Origin: JBMOLK01 sp049325575
Lineage (GTDB): Bacteria; Bacillota; Clostridia; Acetivibrionales; Acetivibrionaceae
Assembly (NCBI GenBank): GCA_049325575.1
Contig: JBMOLK010000231.1
Location: 1-52,965 of the forward strand
Direction: 5' to 3'
DNA length: 52,965 nucleotides
Shown here: piece after piece, positions 24,463 to 33,487 of the stretch
Layout of the letters: each line of letters starts with the position of its first letter
How positions within the stretch are numbered: the stretch's first letter is position 1
Position numbers and translations under genes: made by a program
The notes under the pieces: model-generated
Database searches by the model: none
What the model was told of the DNA's origin: nothing
What the model saw: only the letters and a program-made list of their open reading frames with translations

Positions 24463-25140
24463 TCAAAATAGCAAAAGTATAATCAGATTCCTTAACGGTT
24501 CTATCAAATAATTTGATATTAAAAACATAAAGCAGAAAATTATCAGTGTAGCAGACGCAACCTGTAAAAACCATATTTTTTGTTTCAATATACCTGCTCT
24601 TTTAAGAAGAGTAAAAACCAACCTTCCGATTATTGCCACCAAAGATATAATAAAAACAGTTGAAACCAAAAACCAGGGTACTACAGCATTAATTATCAAT
24701 ACACAGGCCAAAATGTTTATGCTAATCAGCAAAACAAGTTCACTCCAGTTCTTTACTACATTCTTGCTGTTTACTGCATAAATCTTAAAGTTCGCTGCAG
24801 GTACAAGAAAGAGAGGTATGGGCATACCGAAAAAAAGGCCTGTTATCAATCTGGTGACATTATCTGTTTGTCTTAGCAGCATATATGTACTGATTCCATC
24901 TGCCATCAAAGGAATCATAAGTAAAGCAAGAATTATACTTATACCTGGTTGCGGCGGCTTGTCAGAATCCATTCTTTTTCTTATCAAACAGAACAGGAAT
25001 GAAATAAACATACCTGCGTAAATCCCGGTATCCCTTGCACATACCGGTAGAAGAAGCCCATTTATATATATGGTCCTTTGAGGTATTTGATGACATACCA
25101 ATGAACCAATAAAATAATAAATGCCAGCTGCTATTTCCAT
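24463..25140 (-). CDS. DUF2085 family membrane protein
   Basis: Membrane protein of unknown role with about six helices. The DUF2085 signature is clear near the N-terminus: LVCHQIPQRTIYINGLLLPV followed by CARDTGIYAGMF, with conserved Cys-His and Cys-Arg-Asp. 225 residues. The ATG at 25140 lies three bases after the stop of the zinc-ribbon protein and lacks its own strong ribosome binding site, so translation is probably coupled to it. The close packing suggests a functional pair, as both are small membrane proteins. Confidence 0.85.
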   Translation of the reverse strand: MEIAAGIYYFIGSLVCHQIPQRTIYINGLLLPVCARDTGIYAGMFISFLFCLIRKRMDSDKPPQPGISIILALLMIPLMADGISTYMLLRQTDNVTRLITGLFFGMPIPLFLVPAANFKIYAVNSKNVVKNWSELVLLISINILACVLIINAVVPWFLVSTVFIISLVAIIGRLVFTLLKRAGILKQKIWFLQVASATLIIFCFMFLISNYLIEPLRNLIILLLF

Positions 25141-25143
25141 ATA

Positions 25144-25857
25144 TTAATAATAACCATCAGACGCAAGTATTACAATCAATATGCCGCAAGCTATACTTAC
25201 CAGAACAAAAGAAACTATGGAAGAAATTAAAAGAGCCACTCCAAAGGACTTTTTATCTGCATCGCCCTCGGCATTCATAAATACAATAGCCATTATAACA
25301 CCTATTAGCTGACCAATTCCCGGCAAAAGATTACACATAGAAGTAAAAAAGACTTTCATACCGTTACTTAAAGACGGCTTTGGAATTATATTCTGGGGCT
25401 GGGGCCTGGGCTGCTGTGGAGTCTGTGGAGTCTGCGGAGGCTGTGGAGGCAGCACCGTGGGTTGCGACTGCGGCTGCACATCCCTGCTGTAATCGTTCTG
25501 CTTAGAGTTATCAAATACCTGATTTCCCATTGAAGGTATGCTGATGTCTGGCTTTGTTTCAAGGTCCTCAAAATCTATATCCTGGTCGTTATAGCCGCCT
25601 CTGCCGGTAAACTCGCTTACGGAATTGGTATCAATGATTGTTTTATCAAACTTGTATGGGTCCGTATAGGCGGCTTTATCGTCATTTTTGTTTTGGTATC
25701 TGTTATCCAGAGTATCTTCCGTATTAGCTTCATTAGTTTTGTAATAATCATTATTTGCTTCAAGTAAACTTCCGCAATAAGGGCAGCGTTTAAAATCGGA
25801 TGCTATATTTTCTCCGCAAAAGCTGCACACTTTTCTACCGCTATCGATGTTATCCAT
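25144..25857 (-). CDS. Zinc-ribbon membrane protein with Pro/Gln-rich linker
   Basis: 237 residues in three parts: an N-terminal zinc ribbon (CSFCGENIASDF then CPYCGSLL, residues 11-33), a long acidic and then Pro/Gln-rich linker (PQPPQTPQTPQQPRPQPQ near 138-155), and two C-terminal membrane helices (about 175-195 and 205-232). Such zinc-ribbon/linker/membrane proteins are common in Clostridia and uncharacterised. The ATG at 25857 follows AAGGAGGAAT. First gene of the tight run to DUF2085 and the cyclo-ligase. Confidence 0.82.
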   Translation of the reverse strand: MDNIDSGRKVCSFCGENIASDFKRCPYCGSLLEANNDYYKTNEANTEDTLDNRYQNKNDDKAAYTDPYKFDKTIIDTNSVSEFTGRGGYNDQDIDFEDLETKPDISIPSMGNQVFDNSKQNDYSRDVQPQSQPTVLPPQPPQTPQTPQQPRPQPQNIIPKPSLSNGMKVFFTSMCNLLPGIGQLIGVIMAIVFMNAEGDADKKSFGVALLISSIVSFVLVSIACGILIVILASDGYY

Positions 25858-25986
25858 ATAAAATTCCTCCTTGAAAAGCAGAAGGTATCTTTCCTCTGCT
25901 TCACTAAAATTATAATTTTATATTTTGTTCACTTAAATTATTATTCTGCAATATCTCCAAAAATCCTTCATATTTAGACATTTAAA

Positions 25987-27045
25987 TTAATCCTGTGGTT
26001 TATACTGGTTAATATTGGCGTCTTCAAAGGTACCCATCTCACAATACGCAGCAAAAGCACTGTCAATAATATGAAAGGCAAGAGCAGCTCCCGTTCCTTC
26101 TCCCAGTCTCATCCCCAGATTCAGCATAGGTTCAAACCCAAGGGCTTCCATAATTCTTTTACTACCCGGCTCTGCTGAACCGTGGGAAGGAAAAATAAAG
26201 TTTTTAATCCTAGGCTCAATGCATACAGCAGCTAGAGCAGCAGCAGCAGAAATGAAACCATCAATCAGTATAGGTACCCTATAAACCGCAGCACCGATAA
26301 AACACCCTGTAAGTCCGGCTATATCAAGGCCACCTACTTTTGACAGTACATCAACCGGATCTTTAGGGTCAGGTTTGTTTATCTCTATAGCCCTTTTAAC
26401 AACCGATATTTTATTTAAAAGCCCTTCCCGGGACATACCTGCCCCTTTCCCCACCATATGCTCTATCTCATTGTGTGTCAAAACTGCAGAGACAGCACTG
26501 CTGGTAGTGGTATTTCCAATTCCCATTTCGCCTGTCCCAAGTATATTAACTCCTCTTTTACTCAAGTCTCCTATGATTGATATTCCGGTTTCAATGGCTT
26601 TTACAGCTTCCTCTCTGGTCATTGCAGGACCTTTGGCAATATTCCATGTACCCTTTCTGATTTTCCGGTTTATAATACCGTCACACTCAATATCATCATC
26701 AACTCCAATATCAACTACCGATATATCGGCTCCTGCATGCCTTGTAAAAACATTTATACCGGTAATTCCCCTCATAAAGTTTCTTGTTACTGCTGATGTA
26801 ACATTCTTGGGACACGAGCTGACTCCTTCTTCTACAACTCCATTATCGGCACACATAATAACTACGGCTTTTTTGTCAATTTTGGGAAAAATCTCTCCCC
26901 TTATGCCGGCAATCCTCGTTACAATACCCTCTAAAACCCCCAGGCTCCCCAAAGGTTTTGTCAAACTATCAAGCCTCTCCTGAGCCTTTATCATCGGCTC
27001 GTGGTATAAGTCGCCTACAGCGCTTAAAGCCTCTCCAAGCAGCAT
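25987..27045 (-). CDS. cobT: Nicotinate-nucleotide--dimethylbenzimidazole phosphoribosyltransferase
   Basis: Activates the lower-ligand base of cobalamin by making its alpha-ribazole phosphate. The 352 residues match CobT length; the TGEMGIGNTTTSSAV nucleotide site and the C-terminal LRLGEGTGAALAF-type motif with its catalytic glutamate (here MRLGEGTGAALAF) are intact. The ATG at 27045 follows AGGGGGT. No other cobalamin genes and no cobalamin riboswitch are seen nearby, so it stands apart from the main pathway cluster. A corrinoid-type methyltransferase at 30963 is a possible user of the cofactor. Confidence 0.96.
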   Translation of the reverse strand: MLLGEALSAVGDLYHEPMIKAQERLDSLTKPLGSLGVLEGIVTRIAGIRGEIFPKIDKKAVVIMCADNGVVEEGVSSCPKNVTSAVTRNFMRGITGINVFTRHAGADISVVDIGVDDDIECDGIINRKIRKGTWNIAKGPAMTREEAVKAIETGISIIGDLSKRGVNILGTGEMGIGNTTTSSAVSAVLTHNEIEHMVGKGAGMSREGLLNKISVVKRAIEINKPDPKDPVDVLSKVGGLDIAGLTGCFIGAAVYRVPILIDGFISAAAALAAVCIEPRIKNFIFPSHGSAEPGSKRIMEALGFEPMLNLGMRLGEGTGAALAFHIIDSAFAAYCEMGTFEDANINQYKPQD

Positions 27046-27150
27046 AAATCTTTACCCCCTGTACTATTTCACCGTTAAAAGAGTTACAGCCTCAAATTAC
27101 GACTTTATTATATTGCAATATCTGTTATAAAGCAATAAAATCCCACCAAA

Positions 27151-27187
27151 CAAAAAACACCCTGGACTTTTACTTTTACCAAGGTGT
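27151..27187 (-). terminator. Rho-independent terminator downstream of the bL25 gene
   Basis: A 9-bp stem (27157-27165 with 27179-27187, one mismatch) is followed on the minus strand by TTTTTTGTTT. The 99-bp element lies between this terminator and the bL25 stop. Confidence 0.8.
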
Positions 27188-27195
27188 CTTTTGTT

Positions 27196-27294
27196 AGAGA
27201 TAACGAACTGTAAGGATAAACATATAATTCGCTCCGCTAATTTGATACAAATGGCTTGCCTATCTTGTTTATCTACTTTTACAGTTCGATTTCT
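27196..27294. mobile_element. 99-bp MITE-like element, full copy 2
   Basis: Same 99-bp length as copy 1, six differences by eye, with the same long terminal inverted repeats and the same internal segment (ATTCGCTCCGCTAATTTG). It begins six bases past the bL25 stop and ends before that gene's terminator, so it will be transcribed as a long hairpin in the 3' UTR. Confidence 0.8.
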
Positions 27295-27300
27295 ATAGAA

Positions 27301-27609
27301 CTAATGCAAGTATTCAACCTTGTTGTCTAGAGGCATTAGATCTACATGGAGGATTTCATCATTCACCGGTTCCCTCTGAACTTCTTGAACCTTTGCCCTT
27401 ATTTGTTTTCCGTTCAAGTTAACATTTAAAATTACGTTATTACCATTTTTGTCAAGTATGTGTCTTATATCAACTTCTTTAAATAAAATGGGTATGCTTT
27501 CATTTCCCTGATAAAGAACTCCGGGAACCAATCCTTCCCTCTTTATCTTTCTTACTCCTGAAGTTCCTATCATAGTCCTGTTTTCAACACTAATATCAAA
27601 TACTTCCAT
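27301..27609 (-). CDS. Ribosomal protein bL25 (short form, general stress protein Ctc-like)
   Basis: 5S rRNA-binding ribosomal protein. The 102 residues match the N-terminal domain: REGLVPGVLYQGNESIPILF, then a central beta-barrel and KVQEVQREPVNDEILHVDLM. The C-terminal TL5/CTC domain of the long form is missing, as in E. coli-type L25; the sequence ends cleanly at VEYLH. The ATG at 27609 follows AAAGGAGAG. Whether the short form is original or shortened is unclear; a MITE-like element sits six bases after the stop. Confidence 0.85.
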   Translation of the reverse strand: MEVFDISVENRTMIGTSGVRKIKREGLVPGVLYQGNESIPILFKEVDIRHILDKNGNNVILNVNLNGKQIRAKVQEVQREPVNDEILHVDLMPLDNKVEYLH

Positions 27610-27713
27610 AAAAACTCTCCTTTATTAATAATAGCATAGTTTGGCAAGTCTGCTTTTATTAACAAAGTATTTCCTACATGCTATCTGTTAATACATTAAA
27701 CCCATTTTTTCAC

Positions 27714-28019
27714 TTAGGCTTCATATGTACCGGTATCTTTATAATGTAAATAGAGTAGTGCTTTTATAATATCATTACAGTTCTCGTATGTTACTGCATG
27801 AATGTCACCTTTATCAACCTGTATAAAGAGGGCGATTCTATGCTTGTCGCTATTGTCAATAACCGTACTTATCATATCAATAGCCTCAAGCGGCTTACTA
27901 TAGATATAAACCCACTGTTCTACATCTTCATCCATATTTAGCTCCTTCTCATAATATCTTTCTAAAAAATCCTTAATTTCTCCAACTTTTTTTGATAATA
28001 GATTCACAGTAACATACAT
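27714..28019 (-). CDS. Small protein, function unknown
   Basis: 101 residues without signal or membrane segment. Visible features: an acidic helix (LLSKKVGEIKDFLERYYEKEL) and a mixed alpha/beta pattern ending in HYKDTGTYEA. The strong ribosome binding site GGGAGGAAAAG before the ATG at 28019 supports it as a real gene. It precedes the bL25 gene by about 100 bp on the same strand. No family recognised. Confidence 0.75.
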   Translation of the reverse strand: MYVTVNLLSKKVGEIKDFLERYYEKELNMDEDVEQWVYIYSKPLEAIDMISTVIDNSDKHRIALFIQVDKGDIHAVTYENCNDIIKALLYLHYKDTGTYEA

Positions 28020-28121
28020 TTAACTTTTCCTCCCACTTTTATCGATTCACATTTGGTACTTCCTGCCTATCCAAATACATCAAGGTTTATGTATTACGAA
28101 ACATAGTTTACATAATTAATT

Positions 28122-28151
28122 TTGACATAAACATCGAAAACCCTTTATGTA
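28122..28151 (+). promoter_or_regulatory. Possible promoter of the lipoprotein gene
   Basis: Perfect TTGACA (28122-28127), an 18-bp spacer and TATGTA (28146-28151), about 70 bp before the first possible start. Confidence 0.5.
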
Positions 28152-28219
28152 ATTTTTTCTTACCGCCAAAGTTGGACACAGCAGTATTATTAATTATTAT
28201 TTTGAAATAATATTAATAA

Positions 28220-29338
28220 ATGTCTCTTAAGGAATGGAGGGAGTTTGCAGTTAATCTGCTTAAAATTATGGAAGCTTTACAAATAACAATTAAAAAACTC
28301 GGAGTAATTATTGCCATTATATCTATACTTCTATGCGGCTGCAATCAAAATAAGCAAAATCCCGAACCACAGCAGCAGCAGTTACAAACAGAGCAGCAGC
28401 CTGGAAAGGTTCCCGAACAGTTAAAAGGTATTGAAAACAGCATCGAAAAAATCATTAAAACTTTGGAAGGACCGGCTGTAGAGGTCAAAGAGGATAAAGA
28501 GCAGCAGGGGCAGAAAGAAGAAACCGAAAAAATGGGCAAAGAGAACCAGGGACAAAACAAAGAGCAAGGTCAAGAAGAGCAGGGTAAGGAAGGACAAGGC
28601 CAGGAAAAAGAGGAAGGTAAAAAAGAAAACGAAGGCGGCAGAAATAAAGAAGGCGGACAGGAAAACAATCAGCAAGGCGGACAAGGCCAGGCTCAAAAGC
28701 AGGAAGACCCCTGGCAGAAGATAAACCCTGTTATAAACAACTTACATTACCAATGGAACGGCTACATTCCTATGGCTGTGAAAACTGGTGCCAACAGAGA
28801 GCTGATAGATAAATTCAGTACGGCTCTTAACAGCCTGACTGATACAATTGTGGTAAAAAACAAGACAAATACATTAATGGCTGCAAGTTATCTTTATGCC
28901 TATGTTCCTGATTTTTATTCACTTTATAAAACCCAGACCTCCCCGGAAATTAAGAGGATAAGGTATTATACAAGGAACGCAATGCTAAATGCAATGACAG
29001 CCAACTGGACCCAGGCTGATGTGGATATTAACAACTTAAAATCAACCTGGAATATGTATAAGAATATAGTACCGAAGGATCAGCAGGAAAACTCAAGCAA
29101 GCTGGACTTCTCAATATATGAGCTGGAAAAAGTTGTAAGAGAAAAAAACCAGCCCCTATCAGATATTAAAGGAAGGGTAACCATGTCAAATATACAAGCA
29201 TTGGAAAAGGCTCAAGAGGGTGGTCAGGAAGGCGGCGCTCAAGGCGGTCAAGGTGGTGGCGCCCAAGGTGGGCAAGGCGGTCAAGGTGGTCAAGGTGGTG
29301 GCGCCCAGGGTGGGCAAGGTGGCCAGGGAGGCCAGTAG
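28220..29338 (+). CDS. Lipoprotein with Gln/Glu-rich and Gly/Gln-repeat regions
   Basis: Secreted lipid-anchored protein of unknown function. A signal peptide with lipobox LLCGC puts the modified Cys at residue 41 counted from 28220. A highly charged Gln/Glu/Lys/Gly-rich segment (about 45-165) follows, then a folded helical domain (about 168-325, WQKINPVINNLHYQWNGYI... with Trp-rich helices) and a tail of GGQ/GGAQGGQ repeats to the end. The start is uncertain: neither ATG 28220 nor ATG 28268 has a clear ribosome binding site; the latter gives a 25-residue signal peptide of usual length. The helical domain resembles proteins measuring or binding at the cell surface only in general layout. Confidence 0.75.
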   Translation: MSLKEWREFAVNLLKIMEALQITIKKLGVIIAIISILLCGCNQNKQNPEPQQQQLQTEQQPGKVPEQLKGIENSIEKIIKTLEGPAVEVKEDKEQQGQKEETEKMGKENQGQNKEQGQEEQGKEGQGQEKEEGKKENEGGRNKEGGQENNQQGGQGQAQKQEDPWQKINPVINNLHYQWNGYIPMAVKTGANRELIDKFSTALNSLTDTIVVKNKTNTLMAASYLYAYVPDFYSLYKTQTSPEIKRIRYYTRNAMLNAMTANWTQADVDINNLKSTWNMYKNIVPKDQQENSSKLDFSIYELEKVVREKNQPLSDIKGRVTMSNIQALEKAQEGGQEGGAQGGQGGGAQGGQGGQGGQGGGAQGGQGGQGGQ

Positions 29339-29413
29339 GGAAAACAGCCAATAAGGCCAATGTGATATCCAACAGGGTTTTTATAGAATTCCATGAACCA
29401 GAATAGCATTAAG

Positions 29414-29448
29414 TACCCGAATTGTACAAATAAAGTATGATTCGGGTA
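29414..29448 (+). terminator. Hairpin terminator of the lipoprotein gene
   Basis: Arms TACCCGAAT (29414-29422) and ATTCGGGTA (29440-29448) with a 17-base loop, followed by TTTACAT. Confidence 0.6.
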
Positions 29449-29531
29449 TTTACATATCCCTTTATATAAGTATTTTTTCCAAGGCATTTTTAGGATATAA
29501 TAAAATAATAAAGCAGAAAGGTAAAGCGAAT

Positions 29532-30797
29532 ATGAAGGTTTTGGGGCTAATTGTCGAGTACAACCCTTTTCATAACGGACATTTATATCATATCGAGCAG
29601 TCAAGGAAAATCAGCAGTGCCGATTGCGTTGTATGTGTAATGAGCGGAAACTTTATACAGCGTGGTGAACCTGCAATTATAAACAAATGGGCAAGAGCAA
29701 AGATGGCTTTATTATCGGGAGTAGATTTGGTAATTGAGCTTCCTTTGCCTTATGCGGTATCCAGTGCAGAGTATTTCGCATATGGGGCTGTTAAAATACT
29801 TCATGATATTGGAATCATAGACTGTATTTGCTTCGGCAGTGAAACCGGAAGCATTAAGGAGCTGGACATTGTTGCACAGATCCTCATTGACGAACCTGAA
29901 AGTTATAGAACCCTCTTAAAAGAAGAGTTGGACAAAGGACTGTCATATCCTGTGTCCAGGGAATCAGCCCTCAGAAAATACCTGGCCACGAATGGCGTTT
30001 TAGCTTATAATATTGAAGAAATCATAGGATCATCCAATAATATTCTCGGTATAGAGTATCTTAAAGCTTTAAAACGATTAAAAAGCAGTATTGAGCCTTT
30101 AACAATCAAACGTATAAATAATAAATATAACTCGGAAGACATTACAGGAAGCATATCAAGCGCTACATCAATAAGAAAGCATATATTAAACTCTTTAGGC
30201 TCTCCAAAAGAAGATATTTTAGAAACTGTTTTACCCAAAGCAAGTCTTGATATCTTAAGAGAAGAGATTGAGTTAGGAAGGGGGCCGGTCTTTACTCAAG
30301 ACTACGAACAAATTATTACAGCCATACTACGGAAAATGACTGCAGATCAGATTAAAACCTTTCCATATGTTTCAGAAGGCCTCGAAAACAGAATAAAAAA
30401 TGCTGCCAACCTGACAGGTACCTTTGAAGAACTGGTTGATAGCATTTCAACTAAAAGATATACAAAAACAAGGATACAAAGAATTCTGATGAGCATACTT
30501 GCCGGAATAACCGTTAATGATTTAGACCTGTTTAACCGTTATGGGGGTCCTCAGTACGCAAGGGTTTTAGGTTTTAACAATAAAGGAAAACAACTTATGT
30601 CTTTGATAAAACAAAACTCCATAATGCCTTTGGTATTAAAAACCGCAGACTTCATCAAGTCATGCAACCCTCTTCTTAAAAGAATGCTGGAACTGGAGTC
30701 CCTTGCCACGGACATGTATGTTATTGGATACAAGAACCCTGATTTTAGAAACTCCGGTCAGGAATTTACTCAAAATATCATAAGAATAATAAAATGA
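29532..30797 (+). CDS. tmcAL: tRNA(Met) cytidine acetate ligase
   Basis: Acetylates C34 of elongator tRNA(Met) from acetate and ATP. The 421 residues start with the nucleotidyltransferase motif VEYNPFHNGHLYH (HNGH at 14-17), then MSGNFIQRGEPAIINKW, both typical of the family formerly called YlbM. Full length. The ATG at 29532 follows AGAAAGG. It is monocistronic, with a terminator downstream shared with the convergent methyltransferase gene. Confidence 0.95.
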   Translation: MKVLGLIVEYNPFHNGHLYHIEQSRKISSADCVVCVMSGNFIQRGEPAIINKWARAKMALLSGVDLVIELPLPYAVSSAEYFAYGAVKILHDIGIIDCICFGSETGSIKELDIVAQILIDEPESYRTLLKEELDKGLSYPVSRESALRKYLATNGVLAYNIEEIIGSSNNILGIEYLKALKRLKSSIEPLTIKRINNKYNSEDITGSISSATSIRKHILNSLGSPKEDILETVLPKASLDILREEIELGRGPVFTQDYEQIITAILRKMTADQIKTFPYVSEGLENRIKNAANLTGTFEELVDSISTKRYTKTRIQRILMSILAGITVNDLDLFNRYGGPQYARVLGFNNKGKQLMSLIKQNSIMPLVLKTADFIKSCNPLLKRMLELESLATDMYVIGYKNPDFRNSGQEFTQNIIRIIK

Positions 30798-30883
30798 GAA
30801 CATTTTTACCGCTTTATGTATACAATATTATTAGAAACAAAGTACAAATTTGATATTGAGCCATACTCTCTAGTCTCCAAAAT

Positions 30884-30916
30884 AAAATCGAGCGCCCGTC
30901 AAGGACACTCGATTTT
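30884..30916. terminator. Bidirectional hairpin between tmcAL and the methyltransferase gene
   Basis: AAAATCGAG (30884-30892) pairs with CTCGATTTT (30908-30916). A/T-rich flanks suit both convergent genes. Confidence 0.7.
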
Positions 30917-30962
30917 GTCTCTTTCACTTAAAAAAGGATTTATTGCACCTTAAGCAGCTTTT

Positions 30963-31763
30963 TTATATTTCAAGGAGTCCCTCTCTAAATTTCATCTGAT
31001 AGTTCATACAAAATTCATCCTTACCCATAAGTGTCTGTGTTGCATATAAAATAGACATAAGCTTTTTATCCAATGGGTCCAGTATTGCGGCATCGACACC
31101 CGATATCATTGCAGCCACCAAGAAGGACTGATTCATAAGGTTTCTCGCAGGAATACCAAAGGATATATTGCTTATTCCGCACACTATATTGAAATCAGGG
31201 AACTCACTCTTTAATTTTTTTATTGTTTCCATAGCATCAATTCCATGATAAGCTCCGGCACCAACCGGCCTTACTAGAGGATCTATAAAAATGTCCTTAC
31301 TGCTTATTCCTTCTTTTACCAGGTTTTCGACCAGCCTCTGGGCGATAGTAACTCTCTCGTCAACAGTCTCGGGCATACCATTGTCATCCATGCATAAAGC
31401 TATAACAGCTGCGTTATATTGCAAAATTAAAGGCAAAATCAAATCATATCTTTCTTTTTCACCCGTAATGGAATTAATAACCGGCTTAGTGTTTTTATTA
31501 GCTTTTAAAGCTGCTTCAATAGCTTTAGCATTTGAAGAATCGATGGAAAATGGGACATCAGTTATTTCCTGTATTACATTAACAAGCCACTCAAGCTTTT
31601 GAGGCTCATCTCCCGGAAAAGAACCGGCATTTATATCCAAATATGCTGCACCAGCCTCATATTGTTTTCTTGCCACGTCTTGAACAAAGGCAGCATCTTT
31701 TTTTTCTAACGCTGACTTTATAGACCTGGAACTTCCATTAATTTTCTCACCGATTATTATCAC
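30963..31763 (-). CDS. Methyltetrahydrofolate:corrinoid methyltransferase-like protein (AcsE/pterin-binding fold)
   Basis: TIM-barrel pterin-binding enzyme. The features are IIGEKINGS at the start, the DINAG pterin motif (AAYLDINAGSFPGDE), PFSIDSS, KPVINSITGE and CGISNISFGIP, which together fit the methyl-THF:corrinoid protein methyltransferases rather than folate-pathway DHPS. 266 residues agrees with AcsE. The start is GTG at 31763 after GGAGGGG. The window lacks the corrinoid protein and acetyl-CoA synthase, so its acceptor is unknown. It follows RNase J by about 30 bp on the same strand and may be read with it. Confidence 0.88.
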   Translation of the reverse strand: MIIIGEKINGSSRSIKSALEKKDAAFVQDVARKQYEAGAAYLDINAGSFPGDEPQKLEWLVNVIQEITDVPFSIDSSNAKAIEAALKANKNTKPVINSITGEKERYDLILPLILQYNAAVIALCMDDNGMPETVDERVTIAQRLVENLVKEGISSKDIFIDPLVRPVGAGAYHGIDAMETIKKLKSEFPDFNIVCGISNISFGIPARNLMNQSFLVAAMISGVDAAILDPLDKKLMSILYATQTLMGKDEFCMNYQMKFREGLLEI

Positions 31764-31794
31764 TTATAGACCCCTCCAAACACTATAGACATAC

Positions 31795-33462
31795 TTAAAC
31801 TTCCATTATTATAGGCAGAATCATCGGCCTTCTTTTTGTTTTTTCGTAGAGATAGTCCCTTAAAGCATCCCTTATTATGCTCTTCTTTGTGGACCAGTCG
31901 CTCTTCTTCTTATCTTCACATTTTTGCAGTGCCACCCTGCAGACTTCACGTATTTGCTCCATTAAGTCTTCCGATTCACGGACATAAACAAAACCTCTTG
32001 ATATAATGTCAGGTCCGGCAACCACATTACCCGTATCCCCTTCAATAGTAATTACAACAACAATAAGTCCATCTTGTGACAAGTGCTTTCTATCCCGTAG
32101 AACAATATTTCCTACATCGCCAACACCAAGACCGTCAACAAGAACTCTACCTGCTGTGACGCTGCCGCTTATTCTGGCCGAATCATCGGTAAGCTCCAAA
32201 ACCTTTCCTATATCCATTATAAAAATATTCTCCATAGGAGTCCCAAGCTCATTGGCAAGGTTGGCATGCTGTTTTAAGTGCCTGTACTCTCCATGAACCG
32301 GGAAGAAAAACTTCGGCTTTATAAGGCTGTGGATAAGCTTTAGCTCTTCCTGGCAGGCGTGTCCTGAAACATGGATATCTGCCAGAGCCTCGTATATAAC
32401 TTCAGCACCCTTTTTAAAGAGTTCATTTATTACTTTTGAAACGAATTTTTCGTTACCCGGGATTGGAGTGGCAGAAATAATAACCATATCACCCGGTGCA
32501 ATCTCAACCTTCTTGTGTTCGCCGGCTGCCATTCTGGATAAGGCAGACATTGGCTCTCCCTGGCTTCCTGTAGTAATTATTACAAGCTTTTCAGGGGGAT
32601 ACCTGTGAATGTGGTCAATATCAACAATTACCCCTTCTGGTACATTCATATAGCCTAATTTCATTGCAACCTTAACCACATTAACCATACTTCTTCCACA
32701 TATGGCTATCTTTCTATCAAATTTAACAGCAGCATTTATAACCTGCTGTATCCTGTGAACATTTGATGCAAATGTAGCAACCATTATCCTGCTTTTCGCA
32801 TCCATGAAGATTTCTTCAAACGTAGCGCCCACTGTCTTTTCAGACATTGTATAGCCTTCTCTTTCAACATTGGTACTGTCACACATCAAAAGAAGTACGC
32901 CTTTCTTTCCCAATTCCGCTAAACGTGCCAGATCCAGGGGCTCACCCTCTATAGGCGTGTAATCAATCTTAAAATCACCTGTGTGAAAAACCGTACCAAT
33001 GGGTGTAAAAATAGCTAGCGCTACAGCATCTGCAATACTATGAGTAGATCTTATAAACTCAACCTTAAAGCATCCCAGTTCAACTACATCCGAATGCTTA
33101 ATAACTTTTAGCTCCACATCACCCAAAATGCCGTGCTCCTCCAGCTTTTGTTCGAGAAGGCCCAGTGTAAGCTTTGTACCGTAGACCGGTACATTTACTT
33201 CCTTTAAAACATATGGCAAAGCGCCGATATGGTCCTCGTGTCCGTGGGTAAGGACTATCCCCTTGACTTTTTCCTTATTTTTAGTCAGGTATGTTACATC
33301 CGGTATCACCAGGTCTATCCCCAGCATATCATCTTCAGGAAAAGCAATACCACAGTCTACAACAAATATATCATCCCCATATTCGAACACTGTTATATTC
33401 TTCCCAATCTCTCCCAATCCTCCGAGCGGGATAATCTTTAGTTTTTTCTTCTTTTTTGCCAC
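31795..33462 (-). CDS. rnj: Ribonuclease J
   Basis: Metallo-beta-lactamase/beta-CASP nuclease with 5'-3' exo- and endonuclease activity in mRNA decay and rRNA maturation. The start KIIPLGGLGEIGKN and the zinc motif LTHGHEDHIG (H73, H75, D77, H78) are typical, with later FHTGDFK, the beta-CASP region TTGSQGEPMSAL and HVSGHACQEEL. The C-terminal domain is complete. 555 residues. The start is GTG at 33462 after GGAGG. Nothing separates it clearly from the downstream methyltransferase gene. A 600-bp gene-free region lies upstream. Confidence 0.96.
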   Translation of the reverse strand: MAKKKKKLKIIPLGGLGEIGKNITVFEYGDDIFVVDCGIAFPEDDMLGIDLVIPDVTYLTKNKEKVKGIVLTHGHEDHIGALPYVLKEVNVPVYGTKLTLGLLEQKLEEHGILGDVELKVIKHSDVVELGCFKVEFIRSTHSIADAVALAIFTPIGTVFHTGDFKIDYTPIEGEPLDLARLAELGKKGVLLLMCDSTNVEREGYTMSEKTVGATFEEIFMDAKSRIMVATFASNVHRIQQVINAAVKFDRKIAICGRSMVNVVKVAMKLGYMNVPEGVIVDIDHIHRYPPEKLVIITTGSQGEPMSALSRMAAGEHKKVEIAPGDMVIISATPIPGNEKFVSKVINELFKKGAEVIYEALADIHVSGHACQEELKLIHSLIKPKFFFPVHGEYRHLKQHANLANELGTPMENIFIMDIGKVLELTDDSARISGSVTAGRVLVDGLGVGDVGNIVLRDRKHLSQDGLIVVVITIEGDTGNVVAGPDIISRGFVYVRESEDLMEQIREVCRVALQKCEDKKKSDWSTKKSIIRDALRDYLYEKTKRRPMILPIIMEV

Positions 33463-33487
33463 AATCCAACCTCCACTTTCTAAATAG

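Noticed and set aside
27046..27150. Cobalamin riboswitch for cobT
   Set aside because: The upstream DNA is short and AT-rich and lacks the B12-box; it then runs into the bL25 terminator.
28300..28700. Minus-strand frames opposite the lipoprotein gene
   Set aside because: They arise from the Gln/Glu-rich coding bias read in antisense (Phe/Leu/Cys runs) and have no start signals.
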